Origin: Castanea sativa
Lineage: Eukaryota; Streptophyta; Magnoliopsida; Fagales; Fagaceae
Reading direction: 5' to 3'
DNA: 64,000 nt
Assembly: GCF_040712315.1 (NCBI RefSeq)
Contig: NC_134023.1
Span: forward strand, 13,215,442-13,279,441
Positions 34,418 through 45,882 of this stretch are shown one piece after another. Position numbers and translations under genes: made by a program. The notes beneath the pieces were generated by a model, which saw only the letters and a list, made by a program, of their open reading frames with translations, had not been told where the DNA came from and made no database searches. The number at the start of each line of letters is the position of its first letter. The stretch's first letter is position 1.

Positions 34418-35315
34418 GAAAATGCTAAAGTAACGAACTATTTTACAAACTGGTGATTTAGTGGATGGCTGTTAAGAAGTAAAAAAAATGACGTTAGTAG
34501 TAAGTAACTGAAAACTAGTAAATTATTCCATAAATAGTTTGTAAAAATGTGTAAAATAGTATAGAAAATGCTAAAATAACAAACTTTTATACAAATTGTT
34601 GATATAATAAGTGGTTATTGCTAAGTAAAAATGTGACAGTAGTGGTGAATCCAGATGAGAACCAATAAGAATTTATGACATCAACATTTTATAAAAATGA
34701 TGGAAAAATAGTTTGTGTCTATAGTATTATTCACATAACTTTTTCCTTTTAACATTACTAGTAGAGAATTTGATCACAATCGTTGGAATAGGTGGCTATC
34801 TAGAAAAGCATCTCATCATTCTCATGCATGACGCAACCAGAAGTGGCTTGATGCATTTAGGGGTCTTAGGCAAAAACTAAATTGAGGTATTTTATATATT
34901 TAAATATAACTTAAAAAGAATTAAATATTAAACTCTATTATCTTTTTTTAGATACAAAATTACTAAATAACCACTTAGTTTTTTTTTTTTTTTTTTGAGA
35001 AAGTCTATAGACACAAAAAAGTTGACAAACTTCTCACATCAATTTTTGTGGCAGCTTAATAGTGGTAAATAAAAAAGTAATGTTAGTGATGGACTTAGAT
35101 GAGAACTAGTAAAAGTTTGTCAACTCAATTGTCCTGAAATTTTTTGTGTATTGCTCTTTTTAAGTACTACATTCACATCATTTTCACAACAAATATTTGA
35201 TATCAAATTGTTATTAATTCTAATTTGAATCCACCACTGAAATTACTTAATTGCACTACCAATAATAGTCAATAACAACTTATCACTTATGATTTTTTTA
35301 TAAAAAATGTATTAG
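34418..35315. repeat. Cluster of MITE-like AT-rich repeats
   Basis: Two related units begin 'gaaaatgctaaa.taac.aac' at about 34418 and 34565. A third (about 35012-35147) has inverted ends around GACACAAAAAA and TTGACAAACTT. A fourth (about 35165-35315) shares its core with the MITE in NAC intron 2. Boundaries are approximate and no proteins are encoded. Confidence 0.4.
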
Positions 35316-35320
35316 ACATA

Positions 35321-35715
35321 GCATTTCTCTCTCTTTGTTTCTTGTTTTTTATTTGATAAAAAAATATTATTTTATATATTGGCTAATATGTGGGCACTAT
35401 CTTAGAAAGAAACGGTGTAAAATATTAATCTTAGAATTTTTAAAATTTGAACAAATTCAAAAAGAGAGAATGAACGCGGATTCAAGTTCAGTGAAACTCT
35501 GAACTTGTAAGTAAAGCATTTCTCTCTCTTTGTTTCTTGTTTTTTATTTGATAAAAAAAATATTATTTTATATATTGGCTATTATGTGGGCACTATCTTA
35601 GAAAGAAACAGTGTAAAATATTAATCTTAGGATTTTTAAAATTTGAACAAATTCAAAAAGAGAGAATGAATGTGGATTCAAGTTCAGTGAAACTCGATCT
35701 GAACTTGTAAGTAAA
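35321..35715. repeat. Direct tandem duplication, about 195-bp unit
   Basis: 35321-35515 and 35516-35715 both start GCATTTCTCTCTCTTTG and end GAACTTGTAAGTAAA. The second copy has a few base changes and a small 4-5 base gain (GATCT near the end). There is no coding content. Confidence 0.9.
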
Positions 35716-36857
35716 TTTCCTTACTTGTTAATTTGTAATATTATTGTATGCTAAAAGAAAGATAGACAGGAAAAGGGACATGCGAAACAATACTGTCCAT
35801 TATATTTATTTCTTAGCATTAGAATATATGGTTAGTCTATACCACTAGGAATAGAATTGAAATTAGTTTAATCATCGTATCAACAGACCAAGCAAGATCT
35901 CTTTTCCGGATTGTACTGTTTGGACTTAATCTTATTTTATTTTATTTTTTGGTGGTTAGTTTGGAGTTTGGACTGTAATGCAAGCAAGTTTTCCTTCTTA
36001 TAATGAATTTCTTACTTGTTACTTTGTGATTGGCTTATTGTATGCTAAAAGTCCTCTTAATTGAAACAAATGAACCAACATAAACAAAATCACAAAGTTT
36101 GGTACACAATTTCTGAGTTCTAATGGCTATCTTTTGACATAGTCTTTGCCTTGTTACTACTTAATTAAAAAAATGAATAATTTTTCAAATTGGCATGTAG
36201 AACAGCTTTGACAAAATCGACTCTCGAATTTGATGTGCACTTCAAACTCATCACATAAAGGGACGACTAGTCTTTGTGCTTTAATGTGTTGCATTATGGG
36301 ACATGAAGGTCTTGACGTTGAACTTCTGTAAAATTATGTAAATATTTAAAGCATGAACGCCAACAAGTCTTAATTTTCAATCCCAACCATCCGAAAATTC
36401 TAAAACTTAGACCAAAGTAATGAAAATTACGGCTCCAAACCAAGATTCAAGAAAGCAACAAAAAAAAAAAATTATTGACAATTAATGAAGAAAAAAGAAA
36501 GAAAACAAAAACAATGACTCTAGCTATATTATGAATCTGTTCTTTTCAGAAAAGGAACGTTCCAATTAAGACGCCATGTCATGCCTATTGACCGAGGACT
36601 TTTTCTGGTCTTCTCTTCACAGTTCTTTGGCCTTCACTTCTTCAAAGTCTTTTGAGAGAGAGAGAGAGGTCCCAGGGTGATGAAATGAAAATTTATTCAA
36701 TCCACGTGAAAACTTTTTTTTTTGAGGAAATCCAAGTGAAAACTAATAAACAAATTTGCAAACATAAATGGCTGCATACAAATCACTCAACCAAACTAAC
36801 AATTTCCTGTGATAAAAAAAATATTCCAATAGACTGAAAAGGAAGAGAATAATTCAA

Positions 36858-36858
<1 letters not shown>

Positions 36859-36891
<33 letters not shown>

Positions 36892-36916
36892 TATTATTAT
36901 TATTATTATTATTATA
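36859..36916. repeat. (AAT)n(ATT)n palindromic microsatellite
   Basis: A run of about 10 AAT units passes directly into a similar run of ATT, so the whole tract is its own reverse complement and could form a long hairpin. Confidence 0.88.
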
Positions 36917-37359
36917 TATGGATTGCAAAAATTATGCAAGCTGAAAATGAGCTCAAATTATTTATTCATATATATATATATATGCATTCCTCTCGTGCAT
37001 TAATCAACTGGTTGACGGAACCCTTCTATATATGCATGTTCCACTTTTCAACCTATAGGCTGATTATCCCAGATTATTCGCTGCACTCTAATTTGTATCA
37101 TATTTTTTTCAAAGTCGATCCTAAGACCAGAAAAAATGAGGCTGACCACAGCTTGGCAGTCTATATATATATATATATATATATAACTGGGCTCTTTATT
37201 TTGAAAATAAATCATATATAATAAAATGTTGGTAAAAATCAGTTAGGGCATTTCCTATAAGCAGTGGAACAGCTTGTGTGTAATGAGTAATGAGCAAGAG
37301 TTCTCACATTTTGATGGACAAGTGTAGGTAGGTAAGAAGTTATGAGTTCAGAAAATTAA

Positions 37360-37850
37360 TATGATAAATGTGTATGCTCCACAAATAAGTTTGGAAGAAT
37401 CCGTTAAGTAATAATTCTGAGAGGATTTGAATGGATTGATTCAATGGGTATTAAATGAGGAAGAATTTTTATTGAAGGAGACCTTTTTTTAGAGGACTTA
37501 TTGAAGGAGACCTAAATAGTCATGTTGCATGTTGGAGAAAAAAGTGATATAAATATTATTAGATACCCGACATCAATTTCATTAAGAAAAGATATTGATG
37601 GTTTTAGAGTATAGACTGCACAATAAGGAATAAATAAGTAGATATTATTAAATGAGTGGATAAAGACATATTTGGATAGTCTAAATGGTGTGGTTAATTA
37701 TGAGACTTCGTGGTAGAATGATGAGGTTCAAGCAGTAGTTAGATTACACACACAGGGAGAAGCAGCCCCAGATGCAGATAATTCTACTTGTGTAAATTCT
37801 AAAGTGGACAAGAGGGAATTAAAAAAAGCTAACCAAGAGGCTATATTTTA
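37360..37850 (+). pseudogene. Decayed LINE endonuclease fragment
   Basis: Broken translation follows an endonuclease/reverse-transcriptase type ORF in order: NVYAPQISLEESVK, a tract like EDLNGLIQWVLNEEEF, then EGDLNSHV (37500-37525), and near 37710 a W-NDEVQAVV tract, with stops and frameshifts throughout. A short duplication of 'ttattgaaggagacct' occurs at 37470-37512. The endonuclease motif GDLN is recognisable. It is distinct from the LINE at 11377. Confidence 0.6.
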
Positions 37851-39580
37851 ATCTTATGATGAATTATATAACAAGTTGAGAATGAATATTATAATAATTA
37901 GACACAATTATCTCAACAAATATTGAGAATGAATATTATAATTACAATAATTAGACACAATTATCTCAACAAATAAAAGGGAAAAAATTCTAATTTTCTT
38001 CCTACCAATTGTCTCTCAACAAATAAAAGAGAAAAAAAATACTAATTTTCCTCCTATCACTTCTAGGGCGTATTGGACGGTGCCACACCACACTGTTGCA
38101 GCATTTCGCTCATCATAGGTGACTCTCTCTCTCTCTCTCTCTCTTTGACGTCTCAACTGAGCAGTGAAGTGTCGAACCACCTTCTTTTTCCTTCTTTTCT
38201 GTTGTGTCTACCTTCTTTTTCTTTCCTCTAGTTCTTCTGTTATTTACAAGGAACTGGACCAGGATACCTTGGGACTCTCGGAAACCTAGGATTCTTGAGA
38301 AATGTAGAAAGAGATCAGTTGGGATTGAGACAGCTCAAAGAGCATGCTCATGGACACAAGGAATGAAAATGGGTATGTCCCATCAGCCGCCCGTGGTTCA
38401 AAAAAAAAAGCTGATGACTTAAGAATCAACACTTCATAAAAAGAAGTCTGGTACCTTAGGAAACGCAGGAAGATGGACTATGAAGGAAAGTGGCTAGGGA
38501 TCTTTCAATTTGACAGAAATGAATCTGCCCATTTAGAGAAAATAACAAAAGTGAAGCAATCAAAAAGGTGGGTTTGAAAATAGCATCTAGAAGCTTTGGG
38601 AAAAGAAGATTGAAAGTCAGTTCTTAGGATCTCCCAAAAGATAAAGGTTAGCTGGGGACTTTTTGGGGGGAAACCTCAAAAAGGGAAAATAATGAAAAAA
38701 TAAGAAAGGACCAGCCACCAATGTTGTTGACACAATATTAGTTCTAGTACCCAGGACAGCAGATGGAGGGAATCAATGGTACACCAAAAACCCTAGGAAG
38801 ATACTATAAAAGGGGATGAAGCCATCAGTAAAAACCACTTAGCAATAACTAATCAGAGTTTAAAAACCTTTTGAAAGACTTCTTCAAAATTCAAAAAATG
38901 AGAAAAGAGGGAAAACATTGTGAGGGATCCAGAGACAAATACTAGGAGATTCACTTGAATTTTAAAAAATTCAAAATTCACAAGTCTTAGAAGCCTACAT
39001 AGAACTATTTAAGTGTGTGACTTTTGAACTTATTTGGACCTTGTGGCACATCTCAATAGAAAACGGACCCAATGTACTAAAACCCAAAAAATAATGAAAT
39101 ATCATTTACATTCCTCAGGATTCATGGCGTCTTATTTACTTTATATATATATCTTTACTATTTCTTACTGTACAATACGTATATATTGCATGTATGAATG
39201 TGTATGTGTTGTAGGATCCATGTTTCGTGCACAACTTAGTTCGTAATCAGCCCAACACAATTGCGATGAACCAAGCCCAATCCACCAAACAACAAGTATC
39301 AGGCTCAAGATCTTTGTTTCTACTTGGGCCTAGGCACTATCCAAAAATAAAAAAGAACCCACACTATGGAAAAAAATATTATCCATATTCAACCCTATAA
39401 TTAAAGGACAAAGATTTAATTGTTGTAGTAGTATTAGCAGCAGTAGTGTGCAATCTAATCTTATAAAGTGTAAATAATTTTTTTTTCCATCAGGTATGCT
39501 GGTCAACCAGCTTTGGCAATTGGTTGGCCAGCAAACCAGATGGATCTGTGTTTTGGGAGCTTTTGGAACCATGTAATAAA
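37851..39580. other. Gene-free interval with short repeats
   Basis: Contains a local duplication (about 37880-37978, shared core ATTAGACACAATTATCTCAAC) and a (CT)n run at about 38122-38144. Otherwise it is sequence in which I see no gene or known element. Confidence 0.5.
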
Positions 39581-39786
39581 CACACAAGTACTTTTTTTTT
39601 TTTTTTGCTTAATGAAAAAGGAGGTCTTCGGTGTGGGCTCATCGACCCCACTCTACGTAACGGTAATGGGTAATACTACGTGTACCACACAGGCCTTACT
39701 GGGTTATCACTCGAACCGCTCCTTTCTGAATACAGAACGAAGATTCCTACCATCAAATCACACCCCGTGTGATCACACAAGTACTT
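39581..39786 (-). mobile_element. Retroposed fragment or SINE-like insertion with 13-bp TSD and poly(A)
   Basis: CACACAAGTACTT occurs on both sides (39581-39593 and 39774-39786). Inside the left copy is a run of about 14 T, which is a poly(A) tail if the insert is read on the minus strand. The insert body (about 39607-39773) is richer in G+C than its surroundings. A long direct repeat plus a poly(A) tail is the signature of LINE-driven retroposition. Weak B-box-like GGTTCGAGTGA is present on the minus strand; the source RNA is not recognised. Confidence 0.7.
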
Positions 39787-40933
39787 GTTTAATTAGGTAC
39801 ATAATTGAAGCATTCATATTATATGAAAAATGTTTATCCAAAAAGAATGATGATGAAATACAAAATGCAAGTGAGAGCTTTATGCACTTGACACAACATT
39901 TTTTTTGTTTTGTTTTGTTTTGTTTTGTGTTTTTTTTTTTTAATGAAGAGCAAAATATTAGTATTAGAATCCATACAAGTACAATAGAACTTGCAATCAA
40001 CAATGTTCTCTGACCCAGAAAAAGAAAAAGAAAAACATAGTTTTATCCACTTGCATGCTAGATTCGTTCATGACTGAGGGCTGGTTATATGTTGAGCTGA
40101 CTAGGTTTTTCTTTTCCTCTTGACCTACTTTTTCGCTGAATAGTAATTTTGACTTAGCAAATACGGAATGAGTCTTTCATTTTATAGTCAACAAACCTGA
40201 TGTTTCTTTCAATTTTCAAAGTGAAGGAACAAGTGACTGGTCTTATCTGTTGACCTAGCTCGTGACTGAGTCTACTCGAATACAAAGTACTTCTTTTTTC
40301 TTTTCAAACAAAAAGCAAAGAGTAGTGCCTTTCTTACTTTTCTTTTGGAACATGTTTTTTTTCAGAGTGATGTTTTTCTCTTGGTTTTTTTTTTTCTTCT
40401 GTTAGGTCTTAGTTACTTTATACCTACTTGTGTCAACTACAGTGTGCTCTTACAATTTAAGGTTTGGGTCCATTTAAATACAACTAAAAACTAAAAATAT
40501 TATAGCAAAATAATTTTTAAATATGTGAATAATGTCGTGAGATTCATTTTTAATAATAAAAAAGTAGCTGAAAAGTGCGTGAATAGTAAATAAACAGTGT
40601 GCGAACAATAACCGCACAGTAGTGAACAGTAACTCTTGTCCCCAAAAACGCGTGTAGAGGAAAAAAAAAATGAAAGAAAGAAGGCTGAACCGTGTCCGAG
40701 GAAAATGTAAACGCAATAATTTGTATCCAAACGGATACTCAATTTATCATGATGCAAATTGGTGGGGTTAGGAGTTGTTTTGTCATTTTGGAAACAGGCC
40801 AGTCAAGCACGACTTTATAGTTTTACTCAGACATGATTCTTCTCACCAAACAAGAAATCTGAACTAACAGCCAATATTAAACAGGTATGATAATATGAGG
40901 CACAGCCTTGGATAGACAGAGAATATTTAATAG
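39787..40933. other. Gene-free AT-rich interval
   Basis: Contains T-rich tracts, including a TTTTG repeat at about 39906-39927, and no supportable coding region or known element. Confidence 0.5.
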
Positions 40934-41592
40934 GGTAGCAACCAATGAAGCACGGGTGCGGGTGTGGGTACGGATGCGGGTGCGGGTGCAGGACTCAGTA
41001 ATTTTTGAAAAAGGTGGGTGCAGGTGCGGCGGGACTCAGCAATTAAAAAATTATTAAAAATATTTTTATTTATATTTTCTATATATTTTTACTATTAAAA
41101 TATTCTTAAAAAACATATTACTATGTCTTAATTCACAAAACAAAGAAAGAAGAAAGCAAAAAACACAAAACAAAACACAAAACCAAAAAGAAAACACAAA
41201 AGAAGCAACAAATATTCAAAATAAAATTGAGGAAGGACAGGTTTAGGGTTTTTGGGTCTCATTCAGAGCCGATTTCGGCTGTTTCGGCATGATTCGAGGC
41301 CGATTTCAGCCTGTTTCGGCCGTTTCGGGCTTGTTTCGGCTATTTCGGCCATTTCGGTCGCCGGCCAATACGACCCGATACGGCCGATATGGCCCGATTC
41401 TGGCCGAATCAGCGCGAGTCAGCGCGATTCTAGCCACATCGGTGCGAGTCGGCTGAAGAAAAGAAGAAACCACGTGGCAAACGCGGCACCGACGCGCGCG
41501 CAACGGCGTCCCTTGCGCATCGCCGCATCGCGCCACGTCGGACACAGGTGCGGCACCTCCGGCGCCGCGTCCGTGCATCATAGGTAGCAACC
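40934..41592. mobile_element. Non-autonomous Mutator-like element, 10-bp TSD
   Basis: GGTAGCAACC flanks the unit (40934-40943 and 41583-41592). The element ends, AATGAAGCACGGGTGCGGG on the left and TATGATGCACGGACGCGGC for the reversed right end, are imperfect inverted repeats. A 9-11 base duplication with such ends fits Mutator-like elements. The interior is strikingly GC-rich for this window: GGGTGCGGG-type minirepeats (40952-41035) and repeated TTTCGGCC-like motifs (41265-41410). ORFs on both strands here look like by-products of the composition. No transposase is present. Confidence 0.78.
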
Positions 41593-43840
41593 AAGAATTG
41601 ATTATATTGATTAGTATTCTCCGAAAATTTCTCGAAGCATCAGTTTCACTTAATTGCCTTAATATCTACTATCTATAACTTGGTCATTGTTGTTTATTAT
41701 CCGAGTCATTCGATCAATTTATTTCAAGAAATCAGCTATGCCTTCCGCATCACATATTAAACTCTCTCCTTTTTTTCTTTTCTTTTTTTTACCTTATTTG
41801 TTTACATAAAACTATCCATAAGTCCTTTTTTTTTTAAGTACAATGGTATGTTTACACAAATTTTCATGTAAACAAAATAAGCAAATGAAAATAAGTTCAT
41901 TTAAATTAAGTTCTATACACACTGGTTTCGTTTAGAAGTTTGAATGAAATAAGTAAATTATAAAGAAATGAAATATATATATATATAATTATATAATTAG
42001 TATAAGAAATGGAATGAAACAAAGTTATTTTATTTGAATGTTAATATTTTTTAAGAATGAGATAGACAAAGAAACGAGCTTAGTTGAATTGTACCTATAC
42101 GTTGAGTGTTCAGAAGACTTGGTAAAAAACAAAATAAAAAGTTAGAAAAGTATATACCATGCATGAGGCAGTTAGTGAAATGTTCAGTTATTATCAACTT
42201 TTTGGACCAAAAAAAAAATCCATGCATGGTTAGCACTTAGAAACTTGTCCAAGTTTAATAAGGTTTGGCAAAAACTTTGTCATTAAAATTTCCTTTTTCA
42301 AAGTCATTAAGAAAGTATTTCATAGAGCAATAAAGTCTCTCTTCTGATGACAACAATGTGGAATAGTTCATGAAAAAGGTTGAGTGGTCATAAACTTGGA
42401 CTCTCAACCATCCATGAATGTGCACATCTGGGCCCGTTTTCAATACCCAAAAAATCAAGATTGGCGTCGAAGGTAAATACTAACAACTCGATTCAACATA
42501 ATGTGATTAAAGTACAATATCTGTAAAGAGTCTCTGCAGACACAAAGGATTTCAAAAAACAGACTCACAAATACCAAGTGGCAATATGGAGACGTGCATT
42601 GATTTTGATTTACATTTACAAAGTCAAAAGGTAGGAAAATGAAAAGTCCTAGCTAATTTTAAAAATTTAGAACCATTTAAGAGGGAATGACAAGACAATC
42701 ACAGAGACCTCTTGTCTTTTTCTTTTTTTCTTTTTTCTGTTAAGTGAAAGAGACCCCTTGCCTTAAGATAATAACCTGCTAACTAGTCAAACTAAGAAAT
42801 AATAATAGTGTCTCCCCCTCGAAAAAAAAAAGAAATAATAGTGTCTCATATAGTCTTATGCAACCACGCAAGCAAGGTCATGTGATACATGTATATGGGA
42901 TAGTTATTATACGGCTTATTTTCCTTTAATATTTCAGAAATCATTTGAAAAATAGATATGAATTATGGTTTTATTTTGTTTAGGAAATTGAGAGTAAATT
43001 CATTAAAGACCGTCAAATTAAAAATTTTAATTTAATAATTAATACTAGGGACAAAACCAGAAATTTAGTTTAGGGCACAAAAGTGTAAGCAAAAAAAAAA
43101 TAGAGTAAAATGAATGAAAAAAATGCTAAAATGTATAAACCCCCACTTTTATACCTTTCAATTAAACTTAACTAGTAAGTTGCCCATACAATACACGGAT
43201 AATATTATAATGTTTTATGTAAAATAATTTTGGAGAATGTTATATATATATTATACCATAATTGTTATAGAATTTTGTTAGTAATGAATTTAGGATTTTA
43301 CTAACGTGTGCCCTAAGGGTACACAATAGTATACAATTTTTAGAAAAAGTTTTATTGGAATTGAAAAAAAAATTTACAGCTTTTTCAACTCCTTATAAAA
43401 TGCTTTAAAAAATGAATAGCTTAATGTGTGCCCTTAAGACACATATTAACCGGACCCATGAATTTATCTCAAAAAAGCAACAACAACAAAAAATTGCAGG
43501 AATTTTGGCGGCATGATGATAGTGGTTGCCCCCAAATTCCTCTCTTTCTCTCTCTTACAAATGTTTTGTTAATATTAGGTCTTTTACTTATAGTGAAACA
43601 ATGCGTTGCATTTAACAATTCACAATATTTTCGTATTTCTCTATCTCTCTTTTGAGCTTTATCTAGGTAGTAATATTAGTCCTTAATCTTTTTTTTCTTT
43701 TTTTTGCTTTTGTTTTTAATACTAAAACAGTGGGTATGCCAAAAGACACAAAGAAGAGAGAAAGATGAGGTGAAATTTCAAGAAATTAATGAGAGAACAG
43801 TAAAAAATAAATTAATGTTATCTTTTGGGATAACAGTCAA

Positions 43841-43849
<9 letters not shown>
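41593..43849. other. Gene-free interval
   Basis: AT-rich DNA with homopolymer tracts and a short TA run at 41974-41986. No domain-bearing ORF or structured repeat was found. Confidence 0.5.
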
Positions 43850-43892
<43 letters not shown>

Positions 43893-43900
<8 letters not shown>

Positions 43901-44112
43901 ACTATATTATCGCTCTTGGCAATCAAAAGACTCACTCAAATATTCAATCATAAGACTCGCTCAAAAATAAACATCCCTCTTAACATTTATATTTAGTAGT
44001 TTATATATTGACTATATTATCGCTCTTGGCAATCAAAAGACTCACTCAAATATTCAATCATAAGACTCGCTCAAAAATAAACATCCCTCTTAACATTTAT
44101 ATTTAGTAGTTT
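43893..44112. repeat. Perfect 110-bp tandem duplication beside a (TA)n run
   Basis: 43893-44002 and 44003-44112 are identical by eye, with ACTATATTATCGCTC at 43901 and 44011. The left copy abuts a (TA)n tract at about 43850-43898. Identity suggests a very recent event, or an assembly artefact at the microsatellite. Confidence 0.9.
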
Positions 44113-44224
44113 GAACCTCTCAAAGATAACACAATCAAGTAACTGAGGGCTCATTAGTTGAATCTCCCTTTCTTCTAACTCAATGGCCAAATTTTTAATT
44201 ATATGAGAAAATATTTGTGGATGC

Positions 44225-44390
44225 AAATTTTGTGTTGCAACTCTTGTTACAATTCTAATGTGATATAGTGTGATTAGTGGACAAAAAATGATAAATTTAT
44301 ATAAAAGTGATAAACAACCATTCACAATTTGCTATATCAATTAGAGTTGTTACAAAATTTATAGCAAAAAAGTTGTGGTTATGAAATAAT
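44225..44390 (-). mobile_element. MITE family copy (minus orientation)
   Basis: On the minus strand it contains TTGTGAATGGTTGTTTATCAC and TTTATATAAATTTATCATT, matching in order the units at 58490-58640 and 58790-58925. Ends carry imperfect inverted repeats around TTGTAACAACTCT and its reverse. Confidence 0.5.
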
Positions 44391-44664
44391 ATAATTCTTA
44401 TAAAAAAGAACACATAAGGTGTTCCATAATCCTTGAAAATGATTGTTATATACCTCCTCCCCTATTGTTGATGATGAATGAAGTGGAGGCAACAAATGCA
44501 TGTGAAGTCAATTTTTTGATGTCCACCTATATATCAACTGGGACTATTGAAGCCTGTCTTAAAAACGATAGTGCTTATTTTTTCTTCAATAATGAACCAT
44601 TATAATTTAAAAGGGATAATCACCATGATAGAAATCATGAATCATGTGAATATTATATGAATAA

Positions 44665-45455
44665 TGTAAGTGCACAATTTGTACCCGGTCCAATCAACAG
44701 ATAGACTCAGGCCCAAAGAGCCTTATACAATGAAATTTGTAGAGTATGGGTTTGAAACCTAGGTCATGGATGTTGGAGAAATAATAAACGAGCTAGATTG
44801 CTGCTATCTTATGCAAATAATAGATGAATATGACAAAAAACTCTCATCGGACGTAAGCCAATGACCACTTGTATTATCTTTCTTTCTTTAAGCAAAATAT
44901 TACAATTGAAGTTAAAGTCTTCAATTCCTTCTCTCTCTTGATCTCTTTCTTCTAATTCTCCGATCCCCCTCTTCATACCTTTCTCGTTTTCTTATATCCA
45001 TCTTCTTCTCCTCTTTTTCTTCCACGTGTAGCACAGATTTTCCAAATAGATACTTGTCTCATCCACCACCTTTTTAAAGTTTTCAAACAATAGCTGGAAG
45101 GTTGAATATTACTGTTCAGATGTTATTTCACCATTACTGTGGCCAGGGAGGTAGATGCAAGGTCTTTAATGCGGTAGTAGCAGCCTTTTTCCTCAATATT
45201 TTACATACGTTCTTTCTCTTTACAACAACATGAAACACATCTTTACCCACCAGGCCTTCTAGAATTCTCTCCCCATACATCATGACACGTCACATGATCT
45301 TCAACTAACCTAGCTGAGGAGACGCCTCTCCTCAGACAACCTCACCAATCTATCTAGCACAAGTCGACTTATGGGCCTCAAAGGCTCTACTCGAACAGGT
45401 TTACACCACCAAATCAGGCCCAAGGCCCAAATGCATATTTTGAACCAACATCACA
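44665..45455 (-). repeat. 3' LTR of gypsy element D
   Basis: TGTAAGTGCACAATTTG to CCAACATCACA. It aligns with 55223-55982 and carries about 30 extra bases near 45285-45325 (CATGACACGTCACATG region). The last dozen bases differ from the partner LTR. Confidence 0.88.
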
Positions 45456-45882
45456 GTCTCCACATGCTCTGTGAATCACCACACGTGAAAGGGTCACTTC
45501 GCTTCTTTAAACCGTCTCTGACGCTTCAAAAAATGTCACACGCGCTTTAAATGCTACAGGTAACACTCTGTCCCCCACGTCCAACGGTGAGATGCACATC
45601 TAACAGCCCGAATTCTTTTTCAAAATTTGAGCGGGATAACTTCCCTTTAATACCGCCTCCCATATGCCAAAATACCTAGGAAACCGAAATTCAACCTCTC
45701 ACCTCAGAAATCAATCAAATCTCAAAAGTTCCTATTCTCTACCCTTTAAAGAGGCTCGCGAAGAATCGTCTACCTATCTCCAGTAAGTTCTCATCCTTTT
45801 AAGTTCATTTCTCCTCGGCCATTGTTCTCAGCTATTAATTGTATCCTTCCCCTCTCTAAAATCTCACTCTTACCTCCACCAA

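Noticed and set aside
39513..40013. 166-codon plus-strand ORF
   Set aside because: It runs through the retroposed insert, both copies of its flanking repeat and a T-rich tract; a chance frame.
41252..41590. Overlapping ORFs of about 100 codons on both strands in a GC-rich island
   Set aside because: They lie wholly inside the Mutator-like element and reflect its low-stop GC-rich repeats (FRPISACFGRF-like periodicity), not a coding gene.
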